A program made the position numbers and the translations under genes. Under the pieces are notes generated by a model that was not told where the DNA came from, did not search any database, and saw only the letters and a list, made by a program, of their open reading frames with translations. Of a DNA stretch of 64,000 bases, positions 44,400-58,500 are shown piece by piece (the first letter of the stretch is position 1; every line of letters begins with the position of its first letter). This DNA comes from Protula sp. h YS-2021. Lineage: Eukaryota > Annelida > Polychaeta > Sabellida > Serpulidae. The stretch spans positions 19,011,907-19,075,906 of the forward strand of contig OX457033.1 in NCBI GenBank assembly GCA_949752745.1, read 5' to 3'.

Positions 44400-45760
44400 T
44401 GTTTATTTTTAAAAAGCAGACAACTCAGTAGTGTGAAAATGACAGCTCTGGATCACTTTGTGACGTCATTATCACGCCATTGAGCCACTGAAAAATCCGT
44501 ATATAAGAGCCGTTTGATTCGGTTTTATATCTAATTTTGACATAAAGTTGTTACAGGCTATTTGCATATGACACTATAAATATAGTTTTTTGTCCTAAAA
44601 AATTTTAGTCATTTTTTTTTAAAAGTATATAACTTTCGACATGTTTGACCGATTTCAATCAAAATTTTACAGTTTGATTAAGTTTTATATCTAGTTTTGA
44701 CATAAAGGTGTCACAGGCTATTTGCATATGTGGCTGTAGGAATAATTTTTACATCCCAAAATTTTATCTTTTAAAAAACCAAGTAGATAACTCTACTTGT
44801 TGAACATGTTGAGCATGTTTAGCATGTTGAACGTTGAACAACAGCTTGTTGAACAATTTGTTAATCAATACCATGACGTAATATGTTACAAAAATAATTC
44901 GAACACGTCTATGAATTGGCTGCTCATTCGAATAGGTCTTTGAATGGGCTTGCCATTCGAACACATGTTTAAATGGTGTACTCTTCCCACATCACCAACC
45001 AAAAAAATAAATAAATAAGTAAATAAATAAATAAAACAATAGTCTGTGACAACTTAATGAAAAAAACTAGAACTGAAACTGGATCAAGCGGTAAAATTTT
45101 GATTTAAATCGGTGAAACATGACGAGAGTCATCTACTTTTTTAAAAAAGTTACTGAAATTAAAATTATTCTTATAAGCACGTAAGTAAATAGCCTGGGAC
45201 AACTTTATACAAAAACTAGATATAAAACTGAATCAAACGGTAAAATTTTTATTCAAATCGGTCAAATATTACGAAGTTATCTACTTTTTTGGTTTTTAAA
45301 ACGTTAAAGTTTTGAGATGAAACATAATGCTTACATTCACATATGCAAATAGCCTGTGCCATCTGTATATCAAAGCTAGATATAAAACGGAATCAAACGG
45401 CTCCTATATATGAATTTTTCAGTGGCTCAATGATTGATAGTACCATTTCCCCGTCAAAATGGTGACTTCCCACCGAAATAGCGATTTCCCGCTAAAATTT
45501 CCTGTCCTGCGGGGAGGGGGGGGGTCCTCACTTACTATGGTCTATGGTTAGGGTTAGGGTTACGCCACATGGGAGTCCTCACTTAATCACTATGGTTACG
45601 CCGCTTATTATGATGTCATATCAGGTCCTTCCATAGTATGGTCTAGGGTTAGGGTTATGCCGCTTAGGTGGGAAGGGGGAGGAGGGTTGGTCACGTGAAC
45701 TATGACGTTACAAAGTGTTCCAGAACTGTCATTTTCACACTTCTCTTCTCTGAATAGACA
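44400..45760. repeat. Fold-back element with long imperfect inverted arms
   Basis: Left arm about 44,400-44,790 and right arm about 45,040-45,750 match as reverse complements: gtgtgaaaatgacagctctg, attgagccactgaaaaatcc, gccgtttgattcggttttat and aggctatttgcatatg. Arms contain internal repeats of about 150-200 bp. The right arm has an extra segment at about 45,433-45,700, which includes three ggttag/ggttaggg copies. No coding capacity. Confidence 0.8.
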
Positions 45761-46479
45761 GTGAATATTTTGCACTATATCGTGTCAAAGTTATCAGGAA
45801 TTTGGTATGTTTTTTCTTTATTTGAAGGAAAAAGATCGACTTCAAAAACAAAAAGACGTTATTGTGATAAAATTCGAAAAGTAAAGAGTTGGTGTTTATT
45901 TTATATATTTGTGGATAAGCGAATGAACAAACAGCTTGGAGAATTACAAATATGAACACCACTCGTGATGGCAAATAACCACATTAATAGGACTAAGGGG
46001 GAGGGTTAATCCGATGGCAGTTTTTCCTGTTTACACTAGTAGCGTGTAAACAAACAACATGGAAAAACAACAACAATCATAAAAATCTGGACTCTCAGTT
46101 TTCAGGCGAGAAAGTCTGCTAAACACAGCTATTCTCGTCATTATCCCTTCTCCCCCCTCCTCACGGAAATCTTAGATTCACGGCTGAGGCCCTCCTGTGC
46201 ATCTAGTAGGAGTGGGCAACTGCGCCCTCCTGTGTGTGCGCGTGTAGTCTTCGTTGATCTTTTTATAAAAAGTTTCGAGTAATTTGACGAAACATAATAA
46301 TCACAAGAAGCTACATGCTTAGAAACCCAAGTAAATTTATTCCCATCGCCCTGCCTTATATTTTATTTCCCATTTGAGATCTGTTTTGGTACATGTCCTG
46401 AAATGGGAAAGAAGAATTACTTTCTTTAATTAGTGTGGCAATTAAAATTTAAAAAAAACTTGACCGTTTTCGATGCAGA

Positions 46480-49350
46480 GTAGCAACACTTGGAACAATA
46501 AAACTAAGATAATGAAGACCTAAAATTTAAGAAGGACATATAGACCAGTGTTAAAAAATAGTGGCACGATGCCAGTTGCACTAACACTATAATAAACACA
46601 GCCTTTTGTGTGTTGTATCCGAGTAAGCATTCTGACATTGATATATCGCCGATTTCACGTTCCAGCGTTAACCCGACTAGACCGAAACATTAAATTTACT
46701 TATATTTTGTTTATGACTGCCCACAACCACTGATTAACACCTATTTAATGTCTGTTTATTTATATTCGCATCCCATTCACAAGGCTCATTAGACGTCGAA
46801 TAATCGAATCTATCTAGCTTCGGAAGCCAAATGTTTTCCATAACCAACCAAGAGAAACAGTTAGGAGCTACGTCTATCAAACATTGCTGGAACATCACAG
46901 TGTTAACTGCAGTGACAAAAATTGCTGTAGCATCGTGAACATTCACACAAAGTCTACAGCGTAGTAATCTTGTATAAAAACTTCATCTTTTGAATAGGTG
47001 TAATTTTCGTGCAAAATGTTTCGATAACCTAAGTCACATCTCGAAAGTGGCAAAATAAAAAAAACAGGATAAAAGAGCTACACAACTTTGAATTTTGAAA
47101 GAAATCTAGAACTCTTTAGAAAATGAAGGTCAATGAAGTCTTATCTTATAATCATTAGTACAGCTTAGCAATAAAACTTAATGCTAGTTTTGAATTTAAA
47201 ATCAATTATATTGCATTGCTTTCCCACTGACAAGGTGTATTGCAAACTCGTCATTGAAACTAAGAATACCAGACATAAGAGCGCTAGCATCATAACAAAA
47301 TGCTGAAGGCCTTTGATTTCTTGCAATGTCGTTGCCATTACTTTGTTTATCGAATAGCATGTTGTATCTGTACTCATGTAAGCCTTTTCTTTGTTAGCGT
47401 GTTTAACATTTGGACTTTTAGGTATTATTGATTGTGGGAAAGGTGGAAGAGGCATCTGTATTTAACTTCAGTTCCTTGTAATTTTGAAATTTCTTTATCA
47501 GATGAACTCTGATGAAATCAATATTAGAAATTTCAAAATAATCAATATTAATACAATGACGTCATAATAACGTGACAGCTGACATCCAATTTCATTTTCC
47601 TAGCTAAAATCGTTTCGTCGGAGCTTTGTAGAAACATACAAAAATGGCGTGAAAAAAACCAGAACACTATTTCGCTTCTGCCTAGCAAAGTGCTGCACTT
47701 GGAAATATGTAAATCTTTCTACATTGTTAGCATTTATATAAAACTTTTGACGGATTTTAATGCGAAAAATAACTCAGCACAAAAAAAATTAAACTGTTGG
47801 CGGGCGAGGGATGAAGAGACTTTGTCCACCGGTAGAATTTACAGTTAATCGTTTTCTTTTCTTTTCTCTTTTTTTGGTTGGGGGGGGGGGGGGTAGATGA
47901 CGAGATAACTGTAGGCTATATAATAAGGATGTACACCTGAGCAAACACAGCTTTGAAGGACAGAGTATGAATTTGGAGACATTGTGACGGCGTATCTAGA
48001 GAAAGAAGGACAGGGATAACAATTCGGTTCTGTATAAACAAACCAATGCTAATTTCAAACTCAGAGTCAATAAAACTATGTAAGCATGAAACAAAAACTA
48101 AATTTGTAACAACTGCAAAAAAATCGTGATAATAGAAAAAAGGAGTGATCACAACACTAGAATGGATATCCACCAACACATACGTAAATTTCACATCTTC
48201 GCGTTTTGATGAGCTCGTGAAAACGTTTTCCAGAGAAAAGAAAAACATAAAAAGTGCTTTCAAATGCCGTTCTTACTGCCGAGTAGAAAATATTGCACTT
48301 ACCATCATAAAAATTTTAACAATGAAGACATAAAATTCAAGAATGTCGCAAAGACCTATGTTAAATGTTGTATTACAATGCCATTTTCACTAAGGCTAAG
48401 TTAATCTAAGTTGAGGTTTTGATCTGCTGTGTCCCCTATTTATTTCTACGTTTATACAACGTTGATTTCTGATTTGACGTCAACCCGACCAGACCGAAAC
48501 ATTGAGTTTTACAATTTGGTTATAGTTAGTCGCTACTATAAATTAATGCCTAATCAAAGTCTTTTGTACAACTTTGATTAAGCATCAGTTATGCAGCCTC
48601 GTTTAGACGTTGCCTTTTACTACAACCCTGCCTCTACTTTTTCCTACGTCAAATCAATGTATGTTCTGCAACGCTGAATAGCCGTTTAAAAATTGCAGGT
48701 ATAACAAAAAATTGTCCGTGTCAAGTCTGCAGATGGATTTTTTATTTCCATTTACAGGTCAATGGCAACGTTTACTTGACGTAAAATTATCGATATATGT
48801 CTAGCCTCGGCAGCCAATGAGTTATGAATTTTCTATAACGTCATAGACATTGATCTTACTCGATAACGCTGCAGTCTTGAAAAATCATTTAAAAATACTT
48901 ACTTTAGTTACTTTAGTTACTTTTTTCTTTGCTTATAATCAGGCTTAATTTTCCAACCAGCTTTTTTTGTCAAATAAAGTCGAAGCCCTTAAGTAGCAAA
49001 ATAAAATAAAGTTAGAAGAAAAGAAGTATGTTTTTTTTAAATAAACCTTAAATTTCTTTAGAAAATAAGGGCTAACAAAATAAACAAATAATAAAGTGTA
49101 ATATAGCTGATCAACCAAATATCCTTATCTCACAGTCATTTAAATTGCAAAAACAAATCAATGCTACATCTGTATATAAAATCAACTTTTTCTGCATTGC
49201 TTGGCCATTTACAAGGTGTACTACAAACTGAAAACTCACAATACCCAATATATTACCAAACAGCTCTGGCGTCATAACATAGTACTGAAGGATAACCTTA
49301 AACCACTCGGGCTGCACTAACACTCCGCTCTCTGGCCCTTATTGTTGCAG
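46480..49350. repeat. Old tandem duplication of about 1 kb, 1.8 kb apart
   Basis: Copies at about 46,480-47,470 and 48,300-49,350 share blocks such as acccgac(t/c)agaccgaaacatt, atgaagac(c)taaaattaa-like stretches and a gcattgctt(t/g)...acaaggtgta block. Each copy has a minus-strand open frame of 70-96 codons with hydrophobic stretches; I see no family. Confidence 0.6.
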
Positions 49351-51060
49351 AGGACAGGATAAAGATGGTTTGCCACCATGCCCTAAAGTATTCAATACTA
49401 GTGTAATAAAAAAGAAACGAAGCTATGGGGAATTTCTTAAAAGAAGCCCTGGCCTTTTACACGAAACTCAATATTTTGAGACTATCATAATGAAACCCAA
49501 TAGAAGGTCTGGGTGCTTCTATTTGGGAAATGTTTCCAAATATAAGCCCTAGAAGTTCTATTTTATTTCGACAATTCGATGGTTTTTGTTGCTTAATAAA
49601 AAACAAGAAAAACTAAATCCCTTTTTACACTACACTTTACCAATAGTTTTGAAAGTTCTTTTCTCGACAGCGTTGGACCCACCATTTAATAAAGCTGGCT
49701 ATGGCTCGAGTAATACTGCAGAGGAGAGGCGTCAGTACGGGGTTGCTTTGTGCCGTCTGAAGGTGGCAAGAGTAGGTGATTGCCTTGTGCAGGCAAAAGG
49801 ATTAACCGTATCAGAAGTACGAGTAAATACTCTTTGGTACTCAAGGAAAGAGATCGATTGGAGCGGTGGGTTTGTTCGGAAACAGTTTTTATTGTGGCCA
49901 TTTTAAAACCAAATTGTGTTATCCCCTTGTTTTTTATTGATATTTTAAATAAAGAATGGTATCTACAATATAAAATCTTTCTACCTTTGAATAATTCAGT
50001 AAGAAATACCACGAAATAGTATAGCGGTCTATTAAACAATACCAACAGCTCTGTAACTAGCATTGAATTTAACCTTATGCCTTCGTAATTACAGAGAGTA
50101 TTGAGATGTTATCTCTATATGTGAATATAGAAAAGTTTGTGTCTTACGGATGAGCCCGAAAGTTGTGCGGTGATGGCAAAAATTTGTTCTAGTAACATGT
50201 AGAAACCCATCTAAGATAAAGTTAAAACTGTTCGACCTGTTTTTTGGGTATAAAAGCAATGGATGTGACGAAAATAAAGTCGCGGAAGCGATTATAACAC
50301 CATCTAGAGGGATGAGTTGCGTGAGAAAAGGAAGGTTTTTTTTAGCTGATAACACCTCCTTCAAGCTACTGACATTGAACTTTACCTCATGCTATACTAA
50401 TTACATGGGTTACTTTGTATTTTATTGTTACATAGGCGGTGTGAAATAATTTAAACGATATTTTCTTTATAATACCTGTGCATGTATTTCCTAAACATTA
50501 TTGCCCACATTGATAAAATTTTTAGAATGACTTGATCGGTTATGGTTCAGCAGGGCGTCGCTAAAGGTGTCACTCAACAGTCCACTGCCCACGTGGTGGA
50601 GATTTTAATCCTTTCTACTTAACAGATTATTCTTCCACCCGTGCCAAAGATTTGACACTTCTTGAACATTCCTGGCTGAACAACAGGGTGCGTTGGGTAG
50701 GCATAACATGCTATGAAGATTTCACGTTTTGCGGATTATTTTTTGAGAATAGAGCTCCTTGTTTCCGTGCGCTTTGACAGTGTTGCGTGCAACAATAGTT
50801 TGCACCTTGGGAGGCGCTCGCTTGTGATATGTATATTAAAATAATTATCTTAGGTTGTGGAAATTGAGATAGATATTTCCTTGTTTTGTATACTTTATAG
50901 AGTTGATAACGGATCCAGCAGTGCACGAAACCTTATATCGGTTTCCACAACGACACGGGTTCGAAACCACTGTAGTGCGCAAGGGAGGGGAGATGGAATT
51001 GGTCAGAATAGGTCGTAATTGATGACAACGTAATGCTCAATTTTAACTAAAATTAATAAG
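49350..51060. other. No convincing gene
   Basis: AT-rich DNA with short open frames on both strands. None has splice context or recognisable motifs. Confidence 0.5.
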
Positions 51061-51169
51061 CCAGATGCAAATCTTCGAACTCTTTCGACTCCTTATATTC
51101 CTTACTTTGCCAAATCACCCTGACTTTTGCCGAAAAGTTTTTGCATTTCGGCTGAATTCAGTTGGGATA

Positions 51170-51430
51170 AGTACAAGGGGGAGGAGAACGAATGGCTACA
51201 GTAGATCCAAATTGGTGAAATTGAAAAGACCATCTTCCGTGGCTGAAAATAATTGTTATTTGTCGAATATCGCAAAATAAGGAATATTTGAGTATAAAAG
51301 GTCGCCAAATATGCATCTGGCTAATTAAGTTTAGTCAGAATTGAACATTTTGCTGTCACCAATTACGATCTACTGTAACCATTTCTATCTCCGCTCCCTC
51401 GTATATAACGGAATGATAGAAAAAAAAACT
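51170..51430 (+). repeat. Direct repeat flanking gene B exon 1, left copy
   Basis: Shares a ggctacagtagatcc-like block, a gccaaatatcgcaaa-like block and a gatctact(g/c)t(a/g)acca block with 52,865-53,110. The two copies are about 1.7 kb apart. Confidence 0.75.
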
Positions 51431-52383
51431 GGCAAAAATTAACAAAATTCCATTTTGCCAGAAACATATTCACAAATTGGCTATTAATTAAAGGGACTGA
51501 ATATGTAAAATTGTTTTTTAAAAGATCATATGATGACTTTATAAATTTGAAAGTGCGGATGTTGAAAGAAAACTAGAAGTTTTATGTTTTTCCCTTATCA
51601 TTCTTTATAATTTATCCCAGAAAATTAGCAGTCGAAACAACACCTCCACCGGAAAGACCCGAAAGTGTGAATGGGCTTATTGCTTTCAGCCTAATCTGGG
51701 ACTTTCAGCACAGCCCTGGATGTCTGTTGCTTCCTTCTGACCTTGAAGACAGAAAGGGTCATCTGGGTCTGTAGAACTGTTATGTATGTGCTGAAACAAA
51801 ACTCTGTTATTGTGCCCTGTTGATTTGTCGAAGCTGTGCTGTATTGAACTCCCAACACAAAACGTGCACACTGCACAGACACATTCACCACAGTGGCTTC
51901 TTTACACATCGGTTCGGTGTGGAATCAGCATGGTGGGAGGGAAGGGCGGGGGGGGGGGGGGGTGAACAAGGGAAAAAAATGAGTTCAGGATTTCTTTGAA
52001 ACAGGCGATGGGTCTGGAGCAAAACTTCCGAGACTAGATCATCCAGTACCATACGGCCAGGCGAAACGGCCCGGGGGTTGGTTGGAGGGGGGGGGGGGGG
52101 GGGGATTGGCGAAATATAATTATTTAGCCCTGTTGAAATAAGGTTATTAAAAACCATCTGTTCTACAGGTATTGAAAGTGTCAATGAAATCTAACTCCGA
52201 GTGACGCAGTTTGAAGTCTGAACTCCGATATGAGGGCAAATCGGCCATGAAACCAATGTGTGTTTTACTTGGCCTGTTTTGGAGGGAAAATTGCGCCAAG
52301 TCTGTTGTTCCCTTGCGCTTTTGCCTCACACTCGGTTTGTGCACTCAAAGCGAACAAGCGAAAAACGAAAAAAGCGATTCAAA

Positions 52384-52591
52384 ATGGCGACTACGATCAA
52401 CAGTTTACTACATCAGAGTGGGTACCATGCGGCGTTGTTTGAGGTAATACAGGGCGGGGGGGAGTGTGCCGGTGGGCGGTCGGGAGTTAGGATTAGTGGT
52501 GGTGTTGACTTAGGTTCCAGGAAACGTTGCGATCTCGAGGCAGCTTTTCGTACCTTGGCGGTTTTTGCAGGTAGCAGGGTTTCTCCTTCTG
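52384..52591 (+). CDS. Gene B exon 1
   Basis: ATG in a strong context (attcaaaATGG) starts MATTINSLLHQSGYHAALFE and runs to a gtaagt donor in phase 1. An alternative donor (GAG then gtaata at 52,441) and acceptor (gtttttgcag at 52,570) inside it would remove about 130 bp, but that form ends in the wrong phase for exon 2. A CCAAT at 52,253 lies upstream; there is no TATA box. Confidence 0.55.
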
Positions 52592-55500
52592 GTAAGTTCA
52601 TTTCTCTCACTTTTTTAATGCGCGTTATTTTACTGTAGATAGCATGATGGAAGTATTGAGAACTTTTTTGTACTTTTAACTTTGTACTTTGACACTTTTT
52701 TCGTTTGTGCTCATATAAGTTTTGTTTAAGACGAAAAAAAAGTTATCTTCTCTGAGGTTTTTAGTGTGATTGTCTTTAAATTTTGGTTGGCTAATTGGCC
52801 ACTACTTTTTTGACAGTTCGCAAAAAATTGGCGGAAGAATTGGCCCGAAACCTATTTTCTTTCAAATTTATTTAATGCGAGGAGGAGAGAAAACGGTTAC
52901 AGTAGATCCATATTTTTGTATTCGAAAAGAACATTTTCGTAGCTGAAACAATTTTTTTTTTTTGCCAAATATCGCAAAGTGAGGTATACTTGAGTCAAAG
53001 GAAAGGTTCTGGCTCATTAAATTAATTCAGTAGTTAACATTTTGTTGCGGCCAATATGATCTACTCTGACCAATTCTATCCCCAGTCTCTCAAAGGATTT
53101 TAATGGAAACGTCCTAAAATTTTGGGGGAAGCTAAACAGCATACGTGTCCAACTTGCTATTTCTTTGGCGGTTCGCCAGCAATTGATGTAAATATTGGTA
53201 AAAAACTTTTTTTCCGCAAATCGTAACTGTCGCCAGGGAAATAGTCACACTGACTTCAAATTTTTAGTAATGGCAGCAGGCATTGCAACCTACCTAACTT
53301 AATTTTTTATTGATTGGCCAATTCTAAGTGACGCCATAGAATTAGCCTTACTGTCTTGAAATTTCAGTTCAAGATAGCGGTCATTGTTACTGGCCTGGCT
53401 GTAACTGCTTTCCGTGATTCGGAAACAACTTGGAAATATTGGCGAAAAAGCAATTTCTCACTGAAGTCTTAACTTACGCGTGGGATGATAATCTTACCGT
53501 CTTGAAATTGTGAATTAGGGAAGCGGGCATTTTTTTTAGTTGATTAGCCAAAAATTGGAAATATTCGCGAAACCCTGTTTATTATATCTTACCTGACGTC
53601 AGATATAATAGGTCTGGTCTCTTCACGGTTTGAGTAAAGGTATCGTTTATCGCTACATACCCGGCGATTACTTTACTTCGTGGTCTTCTAAAAGGGTTCT
53701 GTCTATTCGTCCGCCCGTCTGTATGTCCCCATTTTGGATGTGTGCCTATTCCGAGCTAGATCTCCAGCCCTATTTGGGAGGGTGGGAATTGTGCACCTAA
53801 AAAAACGAGATACATGACTTGAAGAAAACGAAGAAACGTTTATGAAATTTGACTTGTCCATTCCGAGCTGGATTTCCAACACTATTGCCGGTAATCTTTT
53901 GAAACCGTACACAGTGAAAGAATTTGTGATGTAGTTGTGCACTTGACTACCATTTTGATTTCTTCACCTAAAAACAGGCACACAAGACTTGAATAAAAAT
54001 GTCGAGCTAGATCGACACTGATGGGGGAATCTTTTGAAACCTTACACAGTGAAAGAATATGTGCTGTAGTCGTGCCCCAGGATATCACTTTATTTCTCCG
54101 CCTGAAAACAGGCCAGCAGTAGCTGAACAAAAATGAAGAATTTTTTTTTTTAAATTTGACTTGCCCGTTCCGACCCACACCATTGGGACATCTTTTGAAA
54201 GCTTACACAGTGACAGAACATATATAGTTGTACACCGATTTGTATCCAGTTTTTTTTTTCTTTGACTGACACCGGACATATGCGACGGAAGAAAAATGAT
54301 GGAATTGAAACCATGCTTGAATAAGTTGACACACTACTCACCAGGGCTGGTAGGATTTAAATCATGTAAAAAAATCTTGATGTTTGATCTTTTTGATTTT
54401 TTAAAATCATTTATCATTTGTCAGTAAGCCTCTGTGTGCGGCAAAGGCACTCAGCAATCGTTTGCAACTCCTTTTTTTAATATCTCCGAAACTATTTGTC
54501 CTATAACGGCTAGAACGTATATTGAAGATGTGCAACGTCGTATTATTTTTGAAATCAGCCAAAAATTCTCAAAAATAGGACTTGTCAAAAATGACTTTCA
54601 GGAAATGTGTTAGCACTTCCAGACAGATTTTGTCCGACTAGTTCTCCAACATTATTCAATCCATGTGTTCTGAAATTTGATGCAGTGAAAATATATATAT
54701 TGTAGATGTGCAAAGTTGTATTATTTTTGAAACTGACCAAAAATTCTCCAAAATACGTCTTGCTATAAATGACTATTTTCAGGAAATTTGTTAGCACGGA
54801 GATGGGTTTTGTCCAGGCGAGTTTTGCAAAACTATTCGATCCAGCGTTCTCAAATTATCCCCCGTGGAACGGAGGGATATAGTTTTGAACTTTTTGGTCT
54901 GTCACGCTTCAGTCTCACGCGCCTACCGACCACATTAATAGATAGATTCGTGTCAAATTTGTACACGGCTTCTCTGGACCCTTTCGCAGTGCAGTGACTA
55001 AGAATTTTCCGGATCTGAAAAAATTGACAAAATGGCGGACTTTTGAAAATCAGCCCTGGACTTAGCATATATACGGCGGTCTCGCTCGCCTACAGACCGC
55101 ATTAATAGATGAATTCGTTTCAAATTTTGTACACGGCTACTGTGAACCCTTCCACAGTGCAGTGACCAAGAATTTTCCGATCAAAAAAAAATGACAAAAT
55201 GGCGAACTTTTGAAATCGGCACTGAACTTAGCGTATATACGGCAGTCTCACGCGCCTGCAGGCCGCATTGATAGATGGATTTGATTCAAATTTTGTACAT
55301 GGCTTCTCTGGACCCTTTCACAGTGCAGTGATCAAGAATTTTCCGGATGGGACTTAAATTGACAAAATTGTGGACTTTTGAAAATCGGCACTGGACTTAG
55401 CGTATATAGGGCAGTGTTGTTAGATGGATTCGTTTCGAATTCTACACACGGGTTCCTTTTGACCTTCCGCAGTGCAGTGACCAAGACTTTTCCGGATCGG

Positions 55501-58500
55501 ACGTAAATTGACAAATGGCGAATTTGTCAAAATCGGTGCTGTACTTAACCTACCTACGGCAGTCTCACGCGCCTACTGGTTAATGGATTGATTCGTTTAA
55601 ATGTTAGACACTACGTCTACCTATCCTTCCACTTTTAAATTTTGCGTAGTCAACGCACACCATATCGCCCACGGGCGATAGACGTACTCCTCGATACGTA
55701 TTCCAGTTTTATGCAGTGAAAATATATATATTGTTTACGTGCAATGTTGCATTATTTTTGAAATCTGCCAAAAATTGTCAAATATACAACTTGTCAAAAA
55801 TGTATACATTTATGGAAACTTGTTTGCACGAAGACAGATTTTGTACAGACCAGTTCTCCGACACTATTCAATAAAATGTTCTGAAATTTTACGCATTGAA
55901 AATACATATATTGCAGATGTGCAACGTCATATAATTTTTGAAATCGGCAAAAAATTCTCAAAATATATATATTTATGTAAACCTGTTTGCACGGAGATAG
56001 ATTTGGTCCAGAAGAGTTCTCCGAAACTATTCGTTCTGAAATTTTATGCAGTGAAAATAATATATATTGTAGATTGTAACGTCGTCTTATTTTTTAAGTC
56101 GACCAAAAATTGTGAGGCGATGTAGGGTTTTTAATTTCATTGAATTTACTACAATTCAATGACATTATGTGTTACACGGGGGATCTAGCCTAATTGATCC
56201 TCCAGTTTTTTAGGCCCCAACCCCTGAAAGTGGAGGGGCCTAATAAGTTACCGTCTGTCCGTCAACATTTTTTTTGTAGAGTTTGTCCGCGCCAGTTCTC
56301 CGCAACAATATGTTGTATGATTTTGTTACCCTGCACAGTGAAAATATATATACATGTTTTACCAAAAATTGACCAAATTAGGATTTGTTAAATTTATGCG
56401 TTCACTTAGTATAGAGACAGAGTTTTGTCCGCGACAGTTCTCGAAAGCTATTAGGCACATGCTTTTGTTACCTTACATAGTGGAAATATATATATATATA
56501 TTACAGATGTGCCTTTTCGTATTATTGTTGAAATCGGCGTAAAATTGACCAAATAAGGACTTGTTAAAACTTGACAAAATTTATGCGTTCACTTAGTATA
56601 TAGATGGAGTTTTGTCCGCGCCAGTTCTCAAAAGCTATAAAGACACATGCTTTTGTTACCTTGTATAGTGGAAATATATATATTGCAGATGTGCCTTTTC
56701 GTATTATTGTTGAGATCGGTCAAAAATGGAACAAAGTATGAGTTGTTAGAAATTGATAAATTATATGCATTCACTTAGCATAAAAGTTGAGTTTTGTCCG
56801 CGACAGTTCTCTATTTCTACAAAGGACATTCTTCTGAAACCCCATACAACTGAAATATACATATTGCAAATGTACCTTTTCGTATCATGGTTGAAATCGG
56901 TCAAAAATTGACCAAATTAGGACTTGTTAATGTTTTCTAAGCGATTCTGTCTGCGAATTGTATCTTGTAAGGGTTGGGGCCATGTGTATTTCCTAAATAT
57001 TTTCTTGTTATTATTTTTTGGGGGGGGGGGCGGGGCGGGGTGGGGTGGGGTGGGGGAGGATTAGCAGTGGCTGCGGGTTACGAGAGGGCCAGTGCCCCTA
57101 GCTGCAACTGCTCCGGAGTTGGCCAAGGATGTCTGACACGGGTGCTTGCAAATAAAGCACTAGTGTTAGGCGACGTGTATTTAAATTCCACCAAATGACT
57201 GCTTCTTTAGTAATTATAATTTTTCAGAAAATAACTCCTGTGTGGAGATATTTGATACAGACATTTCAAGCAGAAACAATCCAAAAGGAATCTGTACAAT
57301 TGAACTTTAGGACGGTTATCGTAACAATAACAATATTGCCAAATGTAAATGTGCTTACAAATGTCTTACAAGAGAGCGTTATGTACGTGTCTTAATTTTT
57401 TCTTTTTAACCCAGCCGATTTTGTCAGACTGGGTTAGTCATATCACTATAGGGGGCTTAAATGTATGTGCCTATGTTAAGCTTTTTCTTTAAATTGCTAT
57501 TCCTCCTACAGTTTTACTCCAATCGTTTTGATGTTACGCAGCGATGTTCCCCAGGGATTTGCCTACCAGGTTAATATTTTTTCGATTAAAATTTTATAAC
57601 TATTTGAAAAAGTCTGAGAGAAATGAATGATTTGACAATACAGCTATTTATGTTCGCCAAGGCATAAATAGCTGTATTGTCAAATCATTCATTTCTCTCA
57701 GACTTTTTCAAATAGTTATAAAATTTTAATCGAAAATTTCTTAGGTGCTTCTCCACCTGGACTTTGCTTTTTTCGTAAATGACAAAAATGCCGAAATGGC
57801 GGAATTTAAAAAAAATTGTAGAATTGTGTAAATGTCGGCACACATGTGAATCGTCAAAATCCAACCTCTCCAACATCCCTTTTCAGGTAGCTTCCAATTT
57901 CGAATTAAATGCATTTTACATAGTTCTTAAAGTGGTTTTTAACCAAAATCTACTTCTTTTTCTTTCTTGATGTAGTTTTCTTTTTTTTGTTTTCGTTGAA
58001 TCTTTTTAAGAGTACGCGTGAACGTTCGTGGGCTGCTCTCCATGTTCCGGGACGTGCTTGTGTGTGTGTGTGTGTGTTTTTTTTTTTTGTGTTTTTTTTT
58101 TTTTTTTGCTTTCATTTTTCGAGTCTGATTTAAATAAGAAACAAAATCGGATTTGATTTAAATAAGAAACAAAATCGGATTGAAATAAAGAGAAATCGGA
58201 AATCATGATTTAAAAAAATCGGCAATTCTATCAGCCCTGCTAATCACTGAAAAAAAATTTTAAATTCTGTGGTGCCCGCGGGTATATATTCAGTATAATG
58301 GTTAGCTACTTCAATATTTTCATACAATTAGACTTCCTTGTGCATCACGACTTTGCATTCCAGTTGTACATCGGGTTATGAGCAGCACTTTAATTTTTAT
58401 TGTCACTTGAAAGGCGCTTGTCTCGTATGTTTGTACAAACGTGTGGCAAACAAGGAGAGATCATAGGATTCTATGCGCATTGAAGCGTCAATCACCTCAT

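Noticed and set aside
45540..45660. Telomere-like TTAGGG copies
   Set aside because: Only two or three units at each of two spots inside a repeat arm. Too short for a telomere or clear interstitial telomeric array.
50940..50990. Sequence gggttcgaaacc resembling a tRNA/SINE B box
   Set aside because: No matching A box, acceptor stem or clover-leaf could be drawn around it.
56974..57198. Exon-like frame with AVAAGYERASAPSCNCSGVG after an ag
   Set aside because: The supposed acceptor follows a G-rich run instead of a pyrimidine tract. The two small cysteine motifs are not enough to call a gene.
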